DNA from: Hemicentrotus pulcherrimus | Taxonomy: Eukaryota > Echinodermata > Echinoidea > Camarodonta > Strongylocentrotidae | NCBI GenBank assembly: GCA_003118195.1 | Contig: BEXV01000064.1 | Coordinates: 404,122-449,427, forward strand | Direction: 5' to 3' | DNA length: 45,306 bases | Shown: piece by piece, positions 11,310 to 20,992 of the stretch | Layout of the letters: each line of letters begins with the position of its first letter | Numbering within the stretch: the stretch's first letter is position 1 | The notes under the pieces: generated by a model | The model's database searches: none | The model's input: only the letters and a program-made list of their open reading frames with translations | Told to the model about the DNA's origin: nothing | Position numbers and translations under genes: made by a program

Positions 11310-12155
11310 GAGAGCCAGATAGGTGTTAAAGCTAAACTTTAGTACTGGTAGTGCGATTGCATTGTGAAAGAAAAGGTGTGAAAAGGATCAGAAACAGTTG
11401 ATCATGTAGCATGTAAGTATTGGTGTGCACTGCAAGGGTCTGGAGTCATCAAAATNNNNNNNNNNNNNNNNNNNNNNNNNNNNNNNNNNNNNNNNNNNNN
11501 NNNNNNNNNNNNNNNNNNNNNNNNNNNNNNNNNNNNNNNNNNNNNNNNNNNNNNNNNNNNNNNNNNNNNNNNNNNNNNNNNNNNNNNNNNNNNNNNNNNN
11601 NNNNNNNNNNNNNNNNNNNNNNNNNNNNNNNNNNNNNNNNNNNNNNNNNNNNNNNNNNNNNNNNNNNNNNNNNNNNNNNNNNNNNNNNNNNNNNNNNNNN
11701 NNNNNNNNNNNNNNNNNNNNNNNNNNNNNNNNNNNNNNNNNNNNNNNNNNNNNNNNNNNNNNNNNNNNNNNNNNNNNNNNNNNNNNNNNNNNNNNNNNNN
11801 NNNNNNNNNNNNNNNNNNNNNNNNNNNNNNNNNNNNNNNNNNNNNNNNNNNNNNNNNNNNNNNNAAAAGCATGGCTCTTCAAATGCCTTCATATTCTAAA
11901 TATGTCATGTTTATCGTAAAACTCGGGGGGGGATGTTTTTTTCGCCACGTGTTCGTGTAGTCCCATATACATCTTTCTGTGTACAGTGTTTGTGACTTTA
12001 CCAAATTTCTTATCATTTTGATGATTCCAGAACCTTGTAATACACACAAATTGTAATATGCTAGGTGATCAACCTTTTCTGGTCGATTCCACACCGTTTC
12101 TTTCACAATGCAATCGCATGACCACTACTCAACTTCCTCTTTAATCCCTCTACAA
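11310..12155. mobile_element. Inverted pair of MITE family 1 copies flanking an assembly gap
   Basis: From 11310 (AGAGCCAGATAGGTGTTAAAG) to 11455 the sequence matches the first third of the plus-oriented copy at 14169. From 11865 to about 12155 it matches the same family in reverse complement, closely similar to the minus copy at 28176-28585. The two halves therefore belong to two copies facing each other, with the undetermined bases between them. The total span (about 845 bp) fits two copies of about 410 bp each. Confidence 0.8.
11456..11864. other. Assembly gap (409 N)
   Basis: The run of undetermined bases has no sequence content. Open frames running through it are meaningless. Its position inside an inverted pair of repeats suggests the hairpin or the repeat prevented assembly. 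Confidence 0.99.
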
Positions 12156-12708
12156 AGTGAAACTAGATGAGTTTATGCTCTTCTGGTTCCTAGCTAGCAG
12201 ATGATTTATATTGTTAATGCAAATCATGAATATATTACAGTTCCATAGGCCAAAGTTACCGTCCAATTAGAACAGCTTTTTATTCTCTACTGGTATCTTA
12301 ACAACTGATTTTCATGGCAGTAGACTGTGCTACAATATGACTGGTTTACGTGTGGTGTGATCATGTATCAATAATATACCGGTACTTTCTAACTATATAC
12401 AGCTTTCAGTTGTGAAATCCAGGAACTTTTGCTCTCAATAGTGAGCTCATGAATTTCGAGAGGGGTCTTGATTTATGAAAACTCTATGCTAGGAAATAAA
12501 TGAATTACATTCAACTCTGCAGTTTGTGCAAGTTTTTGTTTTGTTTTGCAGTGTGCTGAAATGTTCTCAAAGGTATAACAGCTATGAAATCAATATGAGC
12601 ACAACAGGTATGGGTCACATATTAAAGCCAACTAATTGTCAAAGGTACTAGTTTGAAAGAAATAAGATGAGGAGATCTAGATACCCAGTTAAAGATCCTA
12701 ATTATTGT

Positions 12709-12775
12709 TGGTTGAGAGCCAGTAGGGCATTTAACTGCATGTTAAGATAGAAAAGTTATTACCTTGTGGCTACCA
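12709..12775 (+). mobile_element. Short MITE family 1 derivative
   Basis: GAGAGCCAGTAGGGCATTTAAC matches the terminal sequence of MITE family 1 (compare 14169 and 14680), and a degenerate second end (ACCTTGTGGCTACC) follows about 50 bp later. This would be a small internally deleted copy. Only the left end is convincing. Confidence 0.4.
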
Positions 12776-14168
12776 GGAGACATTGTCCCGAATGAAATGG
12801 GATGAGTTGAATTAGTCATGCCTGTTGGGTGTGGTATATAGGTGGACTTGAATTTGTTTTTTAGTTTGGTTATCAGCCTCTCAGGTGTGTAACCTAATAC
12901 ATGGAAATCAAATTAGCTGGGTTAATAGTAGATAGAATAGCACTCTCTGCTTACCAGACACAGTGGGTATGAGAAACCATTGGAAATGGGTCGTTAGCAT
13001 TGAATTAGGTTTGGGGTGATATAGTCCGTTGTCAATTTTAAAAATGGCTGTTTGGGAAATGTTGTGAGGATCTTTGGAAACATATATTTTTGGAAAAAGA
13101 TGTCATAATTAGTATATTTACAAATTTTGAAACAGCATTTAAAAAATGGTTTTGGGTAATATTATATATTTTTTTTAAATATTCCTAGCTGCTGTGTGAC
13201 TCCCCCCCCCCCAATTCTTTGTATTGATATGAGGATGGATATAATTTACATGAAGAAATGATGCAATTTTTTTTATAACATTGACATTCCATTGCTACAT
13301 GTACCACTGCGCTATAATTATACCCTTTCCCATCTTACTAAACAATCTCTTTCCACCCTCTTTACTGACCCTTTTCGGTACCATATCTGTTTTTGATTTT
13401 CAGGTTGACTCAAATATCATCCTTCTTTTTTTAAGTTACATAATGTGCATACTCAAAAGAAATCTTGTATTTCTCTTTTAGTGTTTTGTTATGATTTTAT
13501 TTTTAACGCATGTTTGGTTAAAAAATACTTAGAAAAGACCAAAGGGAATAATAAATCATTAAATATGGTACTAACTATTTAAGAAGCAAGGAATGTTTGT
13601 TCGATAAAGGGGGAAAAATTGCCGTAAACTTGCATAACTTCATCATAAATGCAGCTTCAGTGCTACAACGTGCAGAGAAACAGTTATTTTGATGTGGAAT
13701 CTGGAGCACGTAATCATCATTGATAAAACGATCATATTGTGGGGGTGATTTGAAATGACTGGGCAGTATTAATCCACATAACCCACTAGTTAAGCTATTT
13801 GTTTTTAAAATAGAACAAGCAGTTGGCACGAGACACTCATTAATTAGTAATATGCGGACGATACCGGACGTTATTATATCGCATGATCATCTGGGGTAGC
13901 ATTAACCTTAATATGAGGGATTTAAGGCATAGAAATAGACAAGATTATTAGAGTTTGAACGATGGATTCAGAGGCACTAAAATGGGGATGAATATGAAGC
14001 TATTTATTGTGAGCCAGATCAAGAATAGATATGTATATATTGACATATAGATAGATATATGTAAAGGGTAGGTAGATAAAAAGCATGCAGACGAATAGAT
14101 CAGTGGGATGATGAAGAATTTAAATGAAGCAGAGAAATATAAAGAATATAAGAAGATATGTCTATTCA

Positions 14169-14576
14169 GAGTTAGAAGGGCGTTAACTTTATGTTAAACC
14201 ACATGAGTTAAAGATAAAGTTAAGTTCTGGTCATGGGATTGCATTGTGAAAGAAACGGTGTGGAATCTATCAGAAAAGGTTGATCATCTAGTATATAAGT
14301 ATTTGTGTGTATTGCAAGGTTCTGGAATCATCAAAATGATAAGAAATTTGGCCAAATCTTGGCAAAGTTACAAGGACTGTACACAGAATGATGTTTATGG
14401 GGACTACATTTCATGTCGTATTTAGAATATGAAGGCATTTGAAGAGCCATGCTTTTCAAGGAACATGTTTAATCCGATGTTCTTCCACCCTTGCATAATA
14501 ACAATGGTAGCGCTCACAAATTATTTTGTACCACTTCCCAGAACTCAACCTTCTCTTTAATGCCCTTCTGGCTCCA
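14169..14576 (+). mobile_element. MITE family 1, full-length reference copy
   Basis: About 408 bp are bounded by imperfect terminal inverted repeats. The left end reads AGTTAGAAGGGCGTTAAC and the right end, reverse complemented, reads GGAGCCAGAAGGGCATTAA. Homology of the ends continues inward to a shared AGTTCTGG. The interior has the diagnostic GATTGCATTGTGAAAGAAA and AGAATATGAAGGCATTTGAA blocks found in all copies here. No transposase is encoded, so it is non-autonomous. Other copies lie at 11310-12155 (two, inverted), 18900-19102 and 28176-28585. Confidence 0.8.
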
Positions 14577-14679
14577 AACAGATGATATAATGATTCAATT
14601 AATGTAGTACATACATGTATCTCTCTACATATTTGCTGGTGGATGGTACTCTCCTCCGTTATGAAACCTTTTTGCCTGC

Positions 14680-14742
14680 TGAAAGCCAGAAGGACATTAA
14701 CTCTGTGTTAAAGCATATGAGGTAATGCCCTTCTGTCTCTAA
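14680..14742 (+). mobile_element. 63-bp internally deleted MITE family 1 copy
   Basis: GAAAGCCAGAAGGACATTAA at the left faces TAATGCCCTTCTGTCTCT at the right. These are the two ends of MITE family 1 with nearly the whole interior missing. It lies about 100 bp from the full-length copy. Confidence 0.65.
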
Positions 14743-15210
14743 GAAGATGATTTACTCCTCACCTAGCTCACTACCCCCTGGAAGATTCAGTATATAAGCT
14801 TGTATTTAGGCATCTTTCTTTTCTCCTTTAAAGGCATCGTTTAACAATGTTAAATCTGAGATGCGTGTTATCAGCGTCTGTGATATGGTGTAATATTGAA
14901 GCCCTAAAAAAAAAAAAGCGCTTCAAAATGATCAAGAAGTGCCTCAAAGAAGTAAAAATCTTTGAGTGACCGGTTTTACCATACTTTTTTTTTTTCAACT
15001 GTAGTAGTTTTTGACTGTAGTGTTATGACAACCGTTTAGCAAACGGTTCAGAATTTGTAATTCCAATCATAAATATCTTGATAATCAGACAGGCGATTGG
15101 CTTGTAAAATGCATGGGGTTCCTGACTGACCTAAAGGTTTATAATTATCATTGCAGCATGAGCTAAATCCAGGATTTTGTTTCAGAATCTGACACAAAGT
15201 TACAGAATCC

Positions 15211-15614
15211 CTTTAAAGGTACTATGTCCCATTTGTAGGCCCAAAAAATAAAAAAAATTAAATTTCAGACCCTTGTACCAAATGGTGTATGTTTCATGCT
15301 GCGCAAAGGTTCAATCAGTTTGATTTTGGCCATTACGAGAAGTGGGTAATTGATGTAGACAAATGCTCATGTACCATTTACAGCTCATTTTATGTATGTA
15401 ATTACCAAAGAAAAAATAAAGTCAATCAGTCACTCAGTAGTGTCTGACAGAGAAGTCTAGAAATTAAATAGGTTTCCTTGCATAATTTGAATACTAGGAC
15501 ACTGCTAACGTTTAAATTTTTTAACAGATAGGACATATGTGACATATTCATAATTCCCCGCAGAATTCTACAGAATATGATGTTGACTGCAAATAATACA
15601 TAGTACCTTTAAAG
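15211..15614. mobile_element. MITE family 2 with 17-bp perfect terminal inverted repeats
   Basis: CTTTAAAGGTACTATGT (15211-15227) and ACATAGTACCTTTAAAG (15598-15614) are exact reverse complements bounding about 404 bp of AT-rich, non-coding sequence. This is the form of a miniature inverted-repeat transposable element. A similar CCTTTAAAGGCA start lies at about 14826, so a second related element may adjoin it on the left. Confidence 0.75.
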
Positions 15615-15769
15615 CAAATTTGAAATAGAACTGTTTCCAATGATTTAAATAGATGATGAGATCAAAGCAAAATATCTATACCATCATTTTGTCGTTGTCA
15701 CTCTTTATTACTTTTAGCAGGCTAAGTACATAATAAAGCAAAATACCACCCACTTAAAGAGGAAGTATA

Positions 15770-16700
15770 TCAAGAAGAAATAAAAATGATGTAATGAAAA
15801 GAAATGGCTCCTAGCTCGCAACGTTGATTCCCTCCCTCGGTGCTTAATGATAGCTCTTTAGTGTTTGATATCAAAATATAGGGCATGTTGAAAAGACCTT
15901 CATATAAAGTAGCAATCGAGATGAAAAGTCCCTTCAATTTTGTCTCTTTTATCAGCTTTAACTGAACATTTTCTCTCTTTAATAAACATGGCAGCCCCCT
16001 CACATCCTTGTAACCTCAAAGAGAGAAAAAAAACCTTCTTTGCTCCTAGCAACAGGAAGACACGCCTACCTTTCCACCTGACAATGTGTGCACTTTGGTT
16101 GTTGTTTGGAAGGATCTTTGCCTCCGATGCCTCCCTCTTTGTCATTTGCTCAATATCCCTCTCACATTTTTTTGCTGAAAGGAGATGCAAGTCTTTTGAT
16201 TCCTCCATCGATACAGCTTGTCCTATTTCCCTTCAGACTCTCTTATTTCTCCTCCATCTTACAAGGCATCATTCAGCTACCCGTTGCCATAGAAACCATC
16301 TGGAGTCAAGGCATCAGATCGTATTAATCCCTGTTATTGGTCCTTTAAGCAATGGTGAAAAGCGAGCCGACTCCTCAAAGATTATTAGCCTTCAATGTGG
16401 GCGTTTTGTGAAGACTCGTAACGTGCTTGGAATCTTTTGATGTTGTATTGAATGACGGTGGTCCAACCAGTGGTAGAATCCCTCATCTTAACCTCACCCA
16501 GATCCAGATGAGTCTTTGTACTCTAATGTGTCTAGGGGCTTTGCATCTTTACTTCTTTGGAACCCTGCCTGCTCATTCTATGCACTGCGTAGGTGGAAGA
16601 TTTTATAACTCACAAATATACATATTTACTGACGAAAATACCAATGATCAGATTTGCTCTGTCAGGTATTTTGCCTTGTCTGGGGAGCAAAAAACAAGTT
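15770..16700. other. GC-richer block of unknown function in the long intron
   Basis: This roughly 0.9 kb stretch is visibly less AT-rich and less repetitive than its surroundings. It contains a near X-box, GTTGCCATAGAAAC (16283-16296, one mismatch to the RFX consensus), and a CCTAGCAACAGG segment near 16045. Open frames of 166, 102 and 100 codons cross it on both strands. None shows a recognisable domain and none is flanked by splice sites in phase with the host gene. A conserved enhancer or an exon of an unrelated non-coding transcript are both possible. Confidence 0.3.
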
Positions 16701-16790
16701 TGATAGATTCCTTGAACTGCTTTTTTTAATACAATTTAAACAGTTCATCCTTGGTTCTAGTGGCTTGCTGACCTCTTAAGGAAGGGGAAT

Positions 16791-16819
16791 CCCCCCCCCN
16801 CCCCCCCCCCAAAAAAAAA
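16791..16819. repeat. C homopolymer with one undetermined base, then A run
   Basis: Nine C, one N at 16800, ten C and nine A follow each other. The N marks an uncertain homopolymer length. Similar runs of G or C occur at 7827-7838, 13202-13212 and 18312-18324. Confidence 0.9.
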
Positions 16820-17381
16820 GAAGATTAGATATGTTAACTGTAAGAGCCAAAAAGGAGTAATGGCACTTTTGAAAAAGAATACGAGTGAACTCCCTTGTAG
16901 CTCTCATTGGCTAAGATTCTGAGCGATGTATGAAAAGAACTCATTTAAAGCTCTGCATCCATGACCCATCCTTCAGAAGGGATATTTTGAGGTCATACTA
17001 GTTTGATATAAATCCTTTTGTATAGTTTATAACAATAGTTATAATACTTTGATGATTCATACATTATAGTTCTTCAAGATAAAATATATCAGTCACCTAG
17101 CATTCTTATTGACAATACTTTTAAATCACATCGATACATGCAGATGAGTTGCAAGGGGTTTTTAGGACTATATTTATCTAGTTCATTAATATATATTTGA
17201 GAGTACTCTACCGGTTTGTCTAAAATTGACTGAAGCAAACAAGGTCCTTTTGTTTTTTATTTATTTTGTTATCTTAATGAAATTTCTCCAATTGTAATTC
17301 AGTCTGGGCTTTGAGTGTAAACTATAGAATTTGAGAAGAAATGACTGATGTTTTTTTAATGTTTTATATCATTACATGCAG

Positions 17382-17517
17382 GTTTCTGATTGGCCGAGAG
17401 AAGGATAGTGAAAACAGCGAGGTAGCAGCTCTGATCAATCAATCTCTCAATCGGGATCGCATCAGTGCCCCTCCATCTCATCCCGCTCCTCCTCCACCAG
17501 CTAATAGACATCCAGTG
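17382..17517 (+). CDS. PPP1R9A: Neurabin/spinophilin-like, exon B: end of PDZ and proline-rich spacer
   Basis: This 136-nt exon lies between the AG at 17380-17381 and the donor GTAGGA at 17518. Its first base completes the Arg codon of exon A and it ends on a codon boundary. It opens with FLIGREK, the last PDZ strand, then SEVAALINQSLNRDR. The block FLIGREK..SEVA.LI.Q.L is strongly characteristic of neurabins and is the best single family marker in the window. It then changes to SAPPSHPAPPPPANRHPV, a short proline-rich segment with APPPP that could bind SH3, WW or EVH1 modules. In vertebrate neurabins the same position is followed by a charged, acidic linker, so the proline run may be lineage-specific. 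If the following intron is retained, the frame stays open for 13 codons. Confidence 0.93.
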
Positions 17518-19504
17518 GTAGGAATTGAAATTTTAAAAAATCTATTTTCATTTAATTAATCAAAGATTTGAATCCCCACTGCACTACTTATAGCTACTTG
17601 CACCCTCTATATAGCAAACATGCCAAATCGGTGACTATTGGTCCCCCATGATCCTCTTTTTCTTACATTAAGTGAGAGCCGATTTGATGAGAAAACCACC
17701 TAGCGGTGGCCTTGTAGGGTGGTCTAATCACTCCTGTAAACTAGTACAGATGGGCTTTAAATTGATGTATAAAGCTTTTAAAAGTTGACTCACAAGTAAT
17801 AGTATCTGAATTAGTTATATTTGGTTTTTATTTTTTATAATAATGTATAGCTTCTGATTTGAAGAAAAAAAAAACGGAATCGAATTTCAATGAATTGACT
17901 TGATTTGGATACTGATTTGGATAAGCCATGTTGTTGAAAAGACAAAGAGGAACATTTGCTGAGTTTGTGTGCATGAGCTAATAGAATCCAAATGTGTAAC
18001 TTGATACTGCTAATGTACTCTGATACCTGTCATCTTATTCTATAGACTTCTCACTTCTTACCAGGGAATTGTTATTTTCTTTCAGCTAATTGATTGTTTT
18101 TCTCTTGTCTTTTATCATTTTGCGTCTTTTTCCTAGAATTCGTCCCCATATTTCATGGCCCCGTGTGTGTCATTTCCTTATGTCTTTCCCCTCTCTTGGT
18201 CTCTTTTAGTGCTGTTGTCAACTAACTTTTTTTTCCTTCTATATTCATGTGTACACAAAAAATAGATATTGAAGTCATGCATTGCCTGCGTAGTTTCCAC
18301 CCTTGTTGGGGGTGGGGGGGGGGGAATTAATATTCACATTTAGATCGTAACACTGTACAGGACTTGAGACCTTTTTCTAAGTCAAACGAGCAACGGCGAT
18401 GAAACTTGCATCTTTTCTTCTAGGACTTAGATTATTCAACCAAATTGGATCATTCCTAAAAGGTCATATAATCAAAGCATCGATCACTTCTTGCGTAAAA
18501 CTTTATATTATTCAACAGGATAGAGCCATTCAATGGATGCACTGTAAAGTTCAAGTGGAGCAAAGTTACATGAATTTTACTGATGACCTGTTTTCAAGTT
18601 GAATGATTGATGCATCCATACAGTCCAGAAATTATAGACCCTTGTCAACATGGTCAGGAAAATTGGTGGCTTGTGGTCATGAATAGTTTAAGGTCATTAA
18701 TAGGTTAATCAGATTGTCAGTACTTGAAATTTGATTAAAAATGTATTTGAAAGTTTCAGATATCTAATTATTCTGAAATAAGAATCATAAATTACCTTGT
18801 AATTATCTTTGTTTTGCCAATATTAATATACTTTTGTCACAGTTTATAGCTATTCAAAGATCCCAGTCACTATTAGTTATTAGGCTACTTTTCAAATGAG
18901 GTTAAAGCTAAAGACCGGTTATGGTCATGCGATTGCATTGTGAAAGAAAGGTTGTGAAATCGATCAGAAAAGGTTGATCATCTAGCATATAAGTATTGGT
19001 GTGTACTGCAAGGTTCTGGAATCATCAAAATAATAAGAAATTTGGCCCAGTATTTGTAAAGTTACAAGCAAGTTACACAGAAAGATGTATATGGGACTAT
19101 AAGCACACGTGCGCGACACATGCATGTATCTCCCACAGACCATAGATAAACTAATTTACCAAATATATTAATTAGAAGGCGGTTTCCCGGCAAATTTGTT
19201 ATCATGTATAAGTCAAAACATTTTCTTTCACATGATTGGTAATAAGAGCTTTCATTTCTTCTTTGAAATTGGGGCGTTTCCAATACTGGTCTTTACCTTT
19301 AACAATGGTAATTGAGTACTGGTAGATAGATGGTAAATTATTCAACTAATTTGAGTATTTGGATATTCGTCCCATTCCCATCATAGGACTATTTCAATAT
19401 TATTCCCATGCAAGCCAATAGTTCAAAATTTGAATATTTCTCCCAGGCCTGTTTTAATAGCATGTCCCAGTTCACTTGTCATCATTTTGTATTCCTCCTA
19501 CAAG
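17518..19504 (+). other. Intron (2.0 kb)
   Basis: The donor is GTAGGA and the acceptor CTCCTACAAG ends at 19504. A G homopolymer sits at 18312-18324 and a partial MITE family 1 copy at 18900-19102. Otherwise I see AT-rich sequence with no feature. Confidence 0.85.
18900..19102 (+). mobile_element. MITE family 1, 3'-truncated copy
   Basis: GGTTAAAGCTAAAGACCGGT runs into the diagnostic GATTGCATTGTGAAAGAAA and then GGTTCTGGAATCATCAAAAT, matching about the first half of the copy at 14169 in the same orientation. Similarity ends near 19102 (GGGACTATAAGCAC). The right end is missing. Confidence 0.8.
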
Positions 19505-19741
19505 CCTTCACCTGAAGAGGATACCCCATCAGTGGAGATGCCAGGGGAATCCACTGACGATAATCAGCTGATCCAGGGTACCTATGATCTAGATGATACC
19601 CTCAGCAGCGGCGGTGGAAGCTCAGTGGTCTCACCCTCGGAGGCTACGGCAGAAGACTATGTCAACCTCAGGATCAAACTCAAGGAGACACAGTACAAGC
19701 TGGCCATGGCCGAAGCAGAGATACCCAACCTTAAGATTCAG
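19505..19741 (+). CDS. PPP1R9A: Neurabin/spinophilin-like, exon C: acidic linker and coiled-coil start
   Basis: This 237-nt exon (79 codons, both borders on codon boundaries) lies between CTACAAG and GTAGGT. It encodes PSPEEDTPSVEMPGESTDDN, then an acidic and Ser/Gly-rich segment (DLDDTLSSGGGSSVVSPSE). It ends in YVNLRIKLKETQYKLAMAEA followed by EIPNLKIQ. The last part aligns with the vertebrate neurabin coiled-coil start, where a K.K.LQ.KHA..EAEI..LK pattern precedes the main heptads. The coiled coil mediates neurabin/spinophilin oligomerisation and contacts with partners at actin-rich sites. The acceptor was chosen because it is preceded by pyrimidines and keeps the frame of exon B. Confidence 0.9.
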
Positions 19742-19749
19742 GTAGGTTT

Positions 19750-19825
19750 ACTTATTAACCCCTTGACATCTGAAGTCTCTTATTCCTAAAGGCGTTAATA
19801 CAGAAGCCATCAGGTTCTCCCACAG
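19750..19825. repeat. Short dispersed element, copy 1 (pair of 38374-38454)
   Basis: TTAACCCCTTGACATCTGAA, then CTTATTCCTAAAGGCGTTAATACAGA and CATCAGGTTC, align base by base with the segment at 38374-38454 (TTAACCCGTTGACTACTGAA, CTTATTCCCATAGGCTTAAC, CCAGGTTC). The element starts about 8-10 nt after the 5' splice site of exon C. Confidence 0.65.
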
Positions 19826-20569
19826 ACGATGTGTTCACTACAGGTTTAGGTATACAGTAGGTTGCCTTTTTCAAAGAAGGTTTTATTTATACACAACAAC
19901 CCTGTTCTTGTCGTCAATGGCTTAACCCTAGGTTAAAAGATGAAAATGATCATTTTCAATTGTACAAGGAGGTACCCATATTACTGTGAAAAAAAAGGTG
20001 AACGTACGAGCAAGGAGACCAAATGCAACTGTTTAATTTACCATTTGTTGCCAAAGTTACCAGTTTCTCCATGAAAACCAAACAGTTAATGAGAGAGTAT
20101 AGAGCATGAATATATGATTAAAGATCCATCATATAAACCTGATGGAGCACTCTTGAATTCTTTGAGTTCATGATAAAAACCAGGAGAGATGAGTTTAGGA
20201 GTATGCCTATATTTCAGCTACATGTATATCAATTTAAAACTATATAGAAGAAGCAAATGTATACTTGATTGTGCAGTGTTCACCCGTTGTACGTCTGGTA
20301 GAAGAGATGGACAGGTGATGTGTAAACTAATCAATTTCTAGAAAGAAAGAAAAAACTATTTCAGTGAAACAAACCTTTTTATGCAGAAACAACTGGCAAG
20401 TGGGGGTGAAAACAATAGTTCTTCATTTTGCCTTAAATGACCAACACTGAGAATAAAGATTTTCCTATTCTACTGGTATAAATAAGAATGGGAAAAAACT
20501 ATAAAAAAAAAACATTGGTGAAATACTTCTTTTTTTTTTAAATTTTTTTTTTTAATGGTCCACATTATA

Positions 20570-20745
20570 CAGTCAAACCAGTCTTAGTGCATGGCCACCT
20601 CACTTTGAAGGCCACCTGTGTGTAGCGATCACCTGCATTGTCTACTGTTAGTTGTAGAATCTGTCTATAAAGTCTACCTGTGCATAGACAGTAGTAGCCA
20701 CCTTTTCTCCCTCCTGTGGATGGCCTTTATAGACAGGTCTAAATG
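20570..20745. repeat. Dispersed 'ACAGTCAAACC' repeat, copy 1
   Basis: The repeat opens with ACAGTCAAACCAGTCTTAGT and has several GGCCACCT/GATCACCTG-type blocks, then the mirrored GGCCTTTATAGACAGGT. Marine invertebrate genomes carry an abundant dispersed repeat of this build (ACAGTCAAACCTGTCT... with repeated GACCACCT). A decayed relative lies at 26160-26365. Confidence 0.6.
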
Positions 20746-20774
20746 TATATCTGTATGTTTGATCATGTTTACAG

Positions 20775-20992
20775 GCTCTGCAAGCACAAGGCTGGGAGAC
20801 GGAGGAGAAACGTTTGAAGAACCATATAGAAGCACAGGATCGGCGGATGGCTGTACTAGAGACAGGTTTGGAGAAGATACAAACCCAGATAGACAGCATG
20901 AAAAACGCCCTCAACGATTCCAAGGAACAACACGCCGGTCTGGAGAAGAAATACCATAAAGCCAAGAAACTCATCAAGGACCTGCAAGCGAG
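20775..20992 (+). CDS. PPP1R9A: Neurabin/spinophilin-like, exon D: central coiled coil
   Basis: This 218-nt exon lies between GTTTACAG and GTAGGT at 20993. It starts on a codon boundary and ends with two bases of an Arg codon. The 72 complete codons read ALQAQGWETEEKRLKNHIEA, continue through a heptad-rich stretch, and end in LEKKYHKAKKLIKDLQA. The phrase LE.KY.KAK.LIKD.Q is a neurabin/spinophilin signature near the middle of the coiled coil, and the W in GWETE matches the RW..E position of vertebrate members. There are no helix-breaking prolines. This is the strongest coiled-coil exon here. The overlapping antisense frame of 109 codons is a shadow. Confidence 0.94.

Larger units (their letters stand above)
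685..17381 (+). other. 16.7 kb intron splitting the PDZ domain
   Basis: The donor is GTAAGA at 685 and the acceptor AG is at 17380-17381, after ATTACATGCAG. The intron separates the last base pair of an Arg codon from its third base, inside the final PDZ strands. Recognisable contents are listed separately: a polypyrimidine tract, an X-box, a tRNA-like SINE, a minisatellite, a LINE-like tail, a hairpin, members of one MITE family, a second MITE and a GC-richer block. Apart from these I see no coding sequence. The remaining stretches (about 1230-3860, 4030-5550, 6600-8570, 9550-10570, 10660-11300, 12160-14160 and 16820-17381) are AT-rich and featureless to my reading, apart from mononucleotide runs. 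Confidence 0.85.
19742..20774 (+). other. Intron (1.0 kb) with two dispersed repeats
   Basis: The donor is GTAGGT and the acceptor GTTTACAG ends at 20774. A short element at 19750-19825 lies just inside the donor. A longer one at 20570-20745 stops about 30 nt before the acceptor. The 0.7 kb between them has only T and A runs near 20500-20555. Confidence 0.85.

Noticed and set aside
11388..11919. Open frames through the N run
   Set aside because: They are almost entirely undetermined bases and are artefacts of the gap.
15940..16440. Open frame of 166 codons in the long intron
   Set aside because: No recognisable domain, no coding bias I can defend, competing frames on both strands, and not in phase between exons A and B, which join perfectly without it. 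Kept only as a GC-richer block.
20648..20977. Antisense open frame of 109 codons
   Set aside because: It is the shadow of coiled-coil exon D plus the adjacent dispersed repeat.
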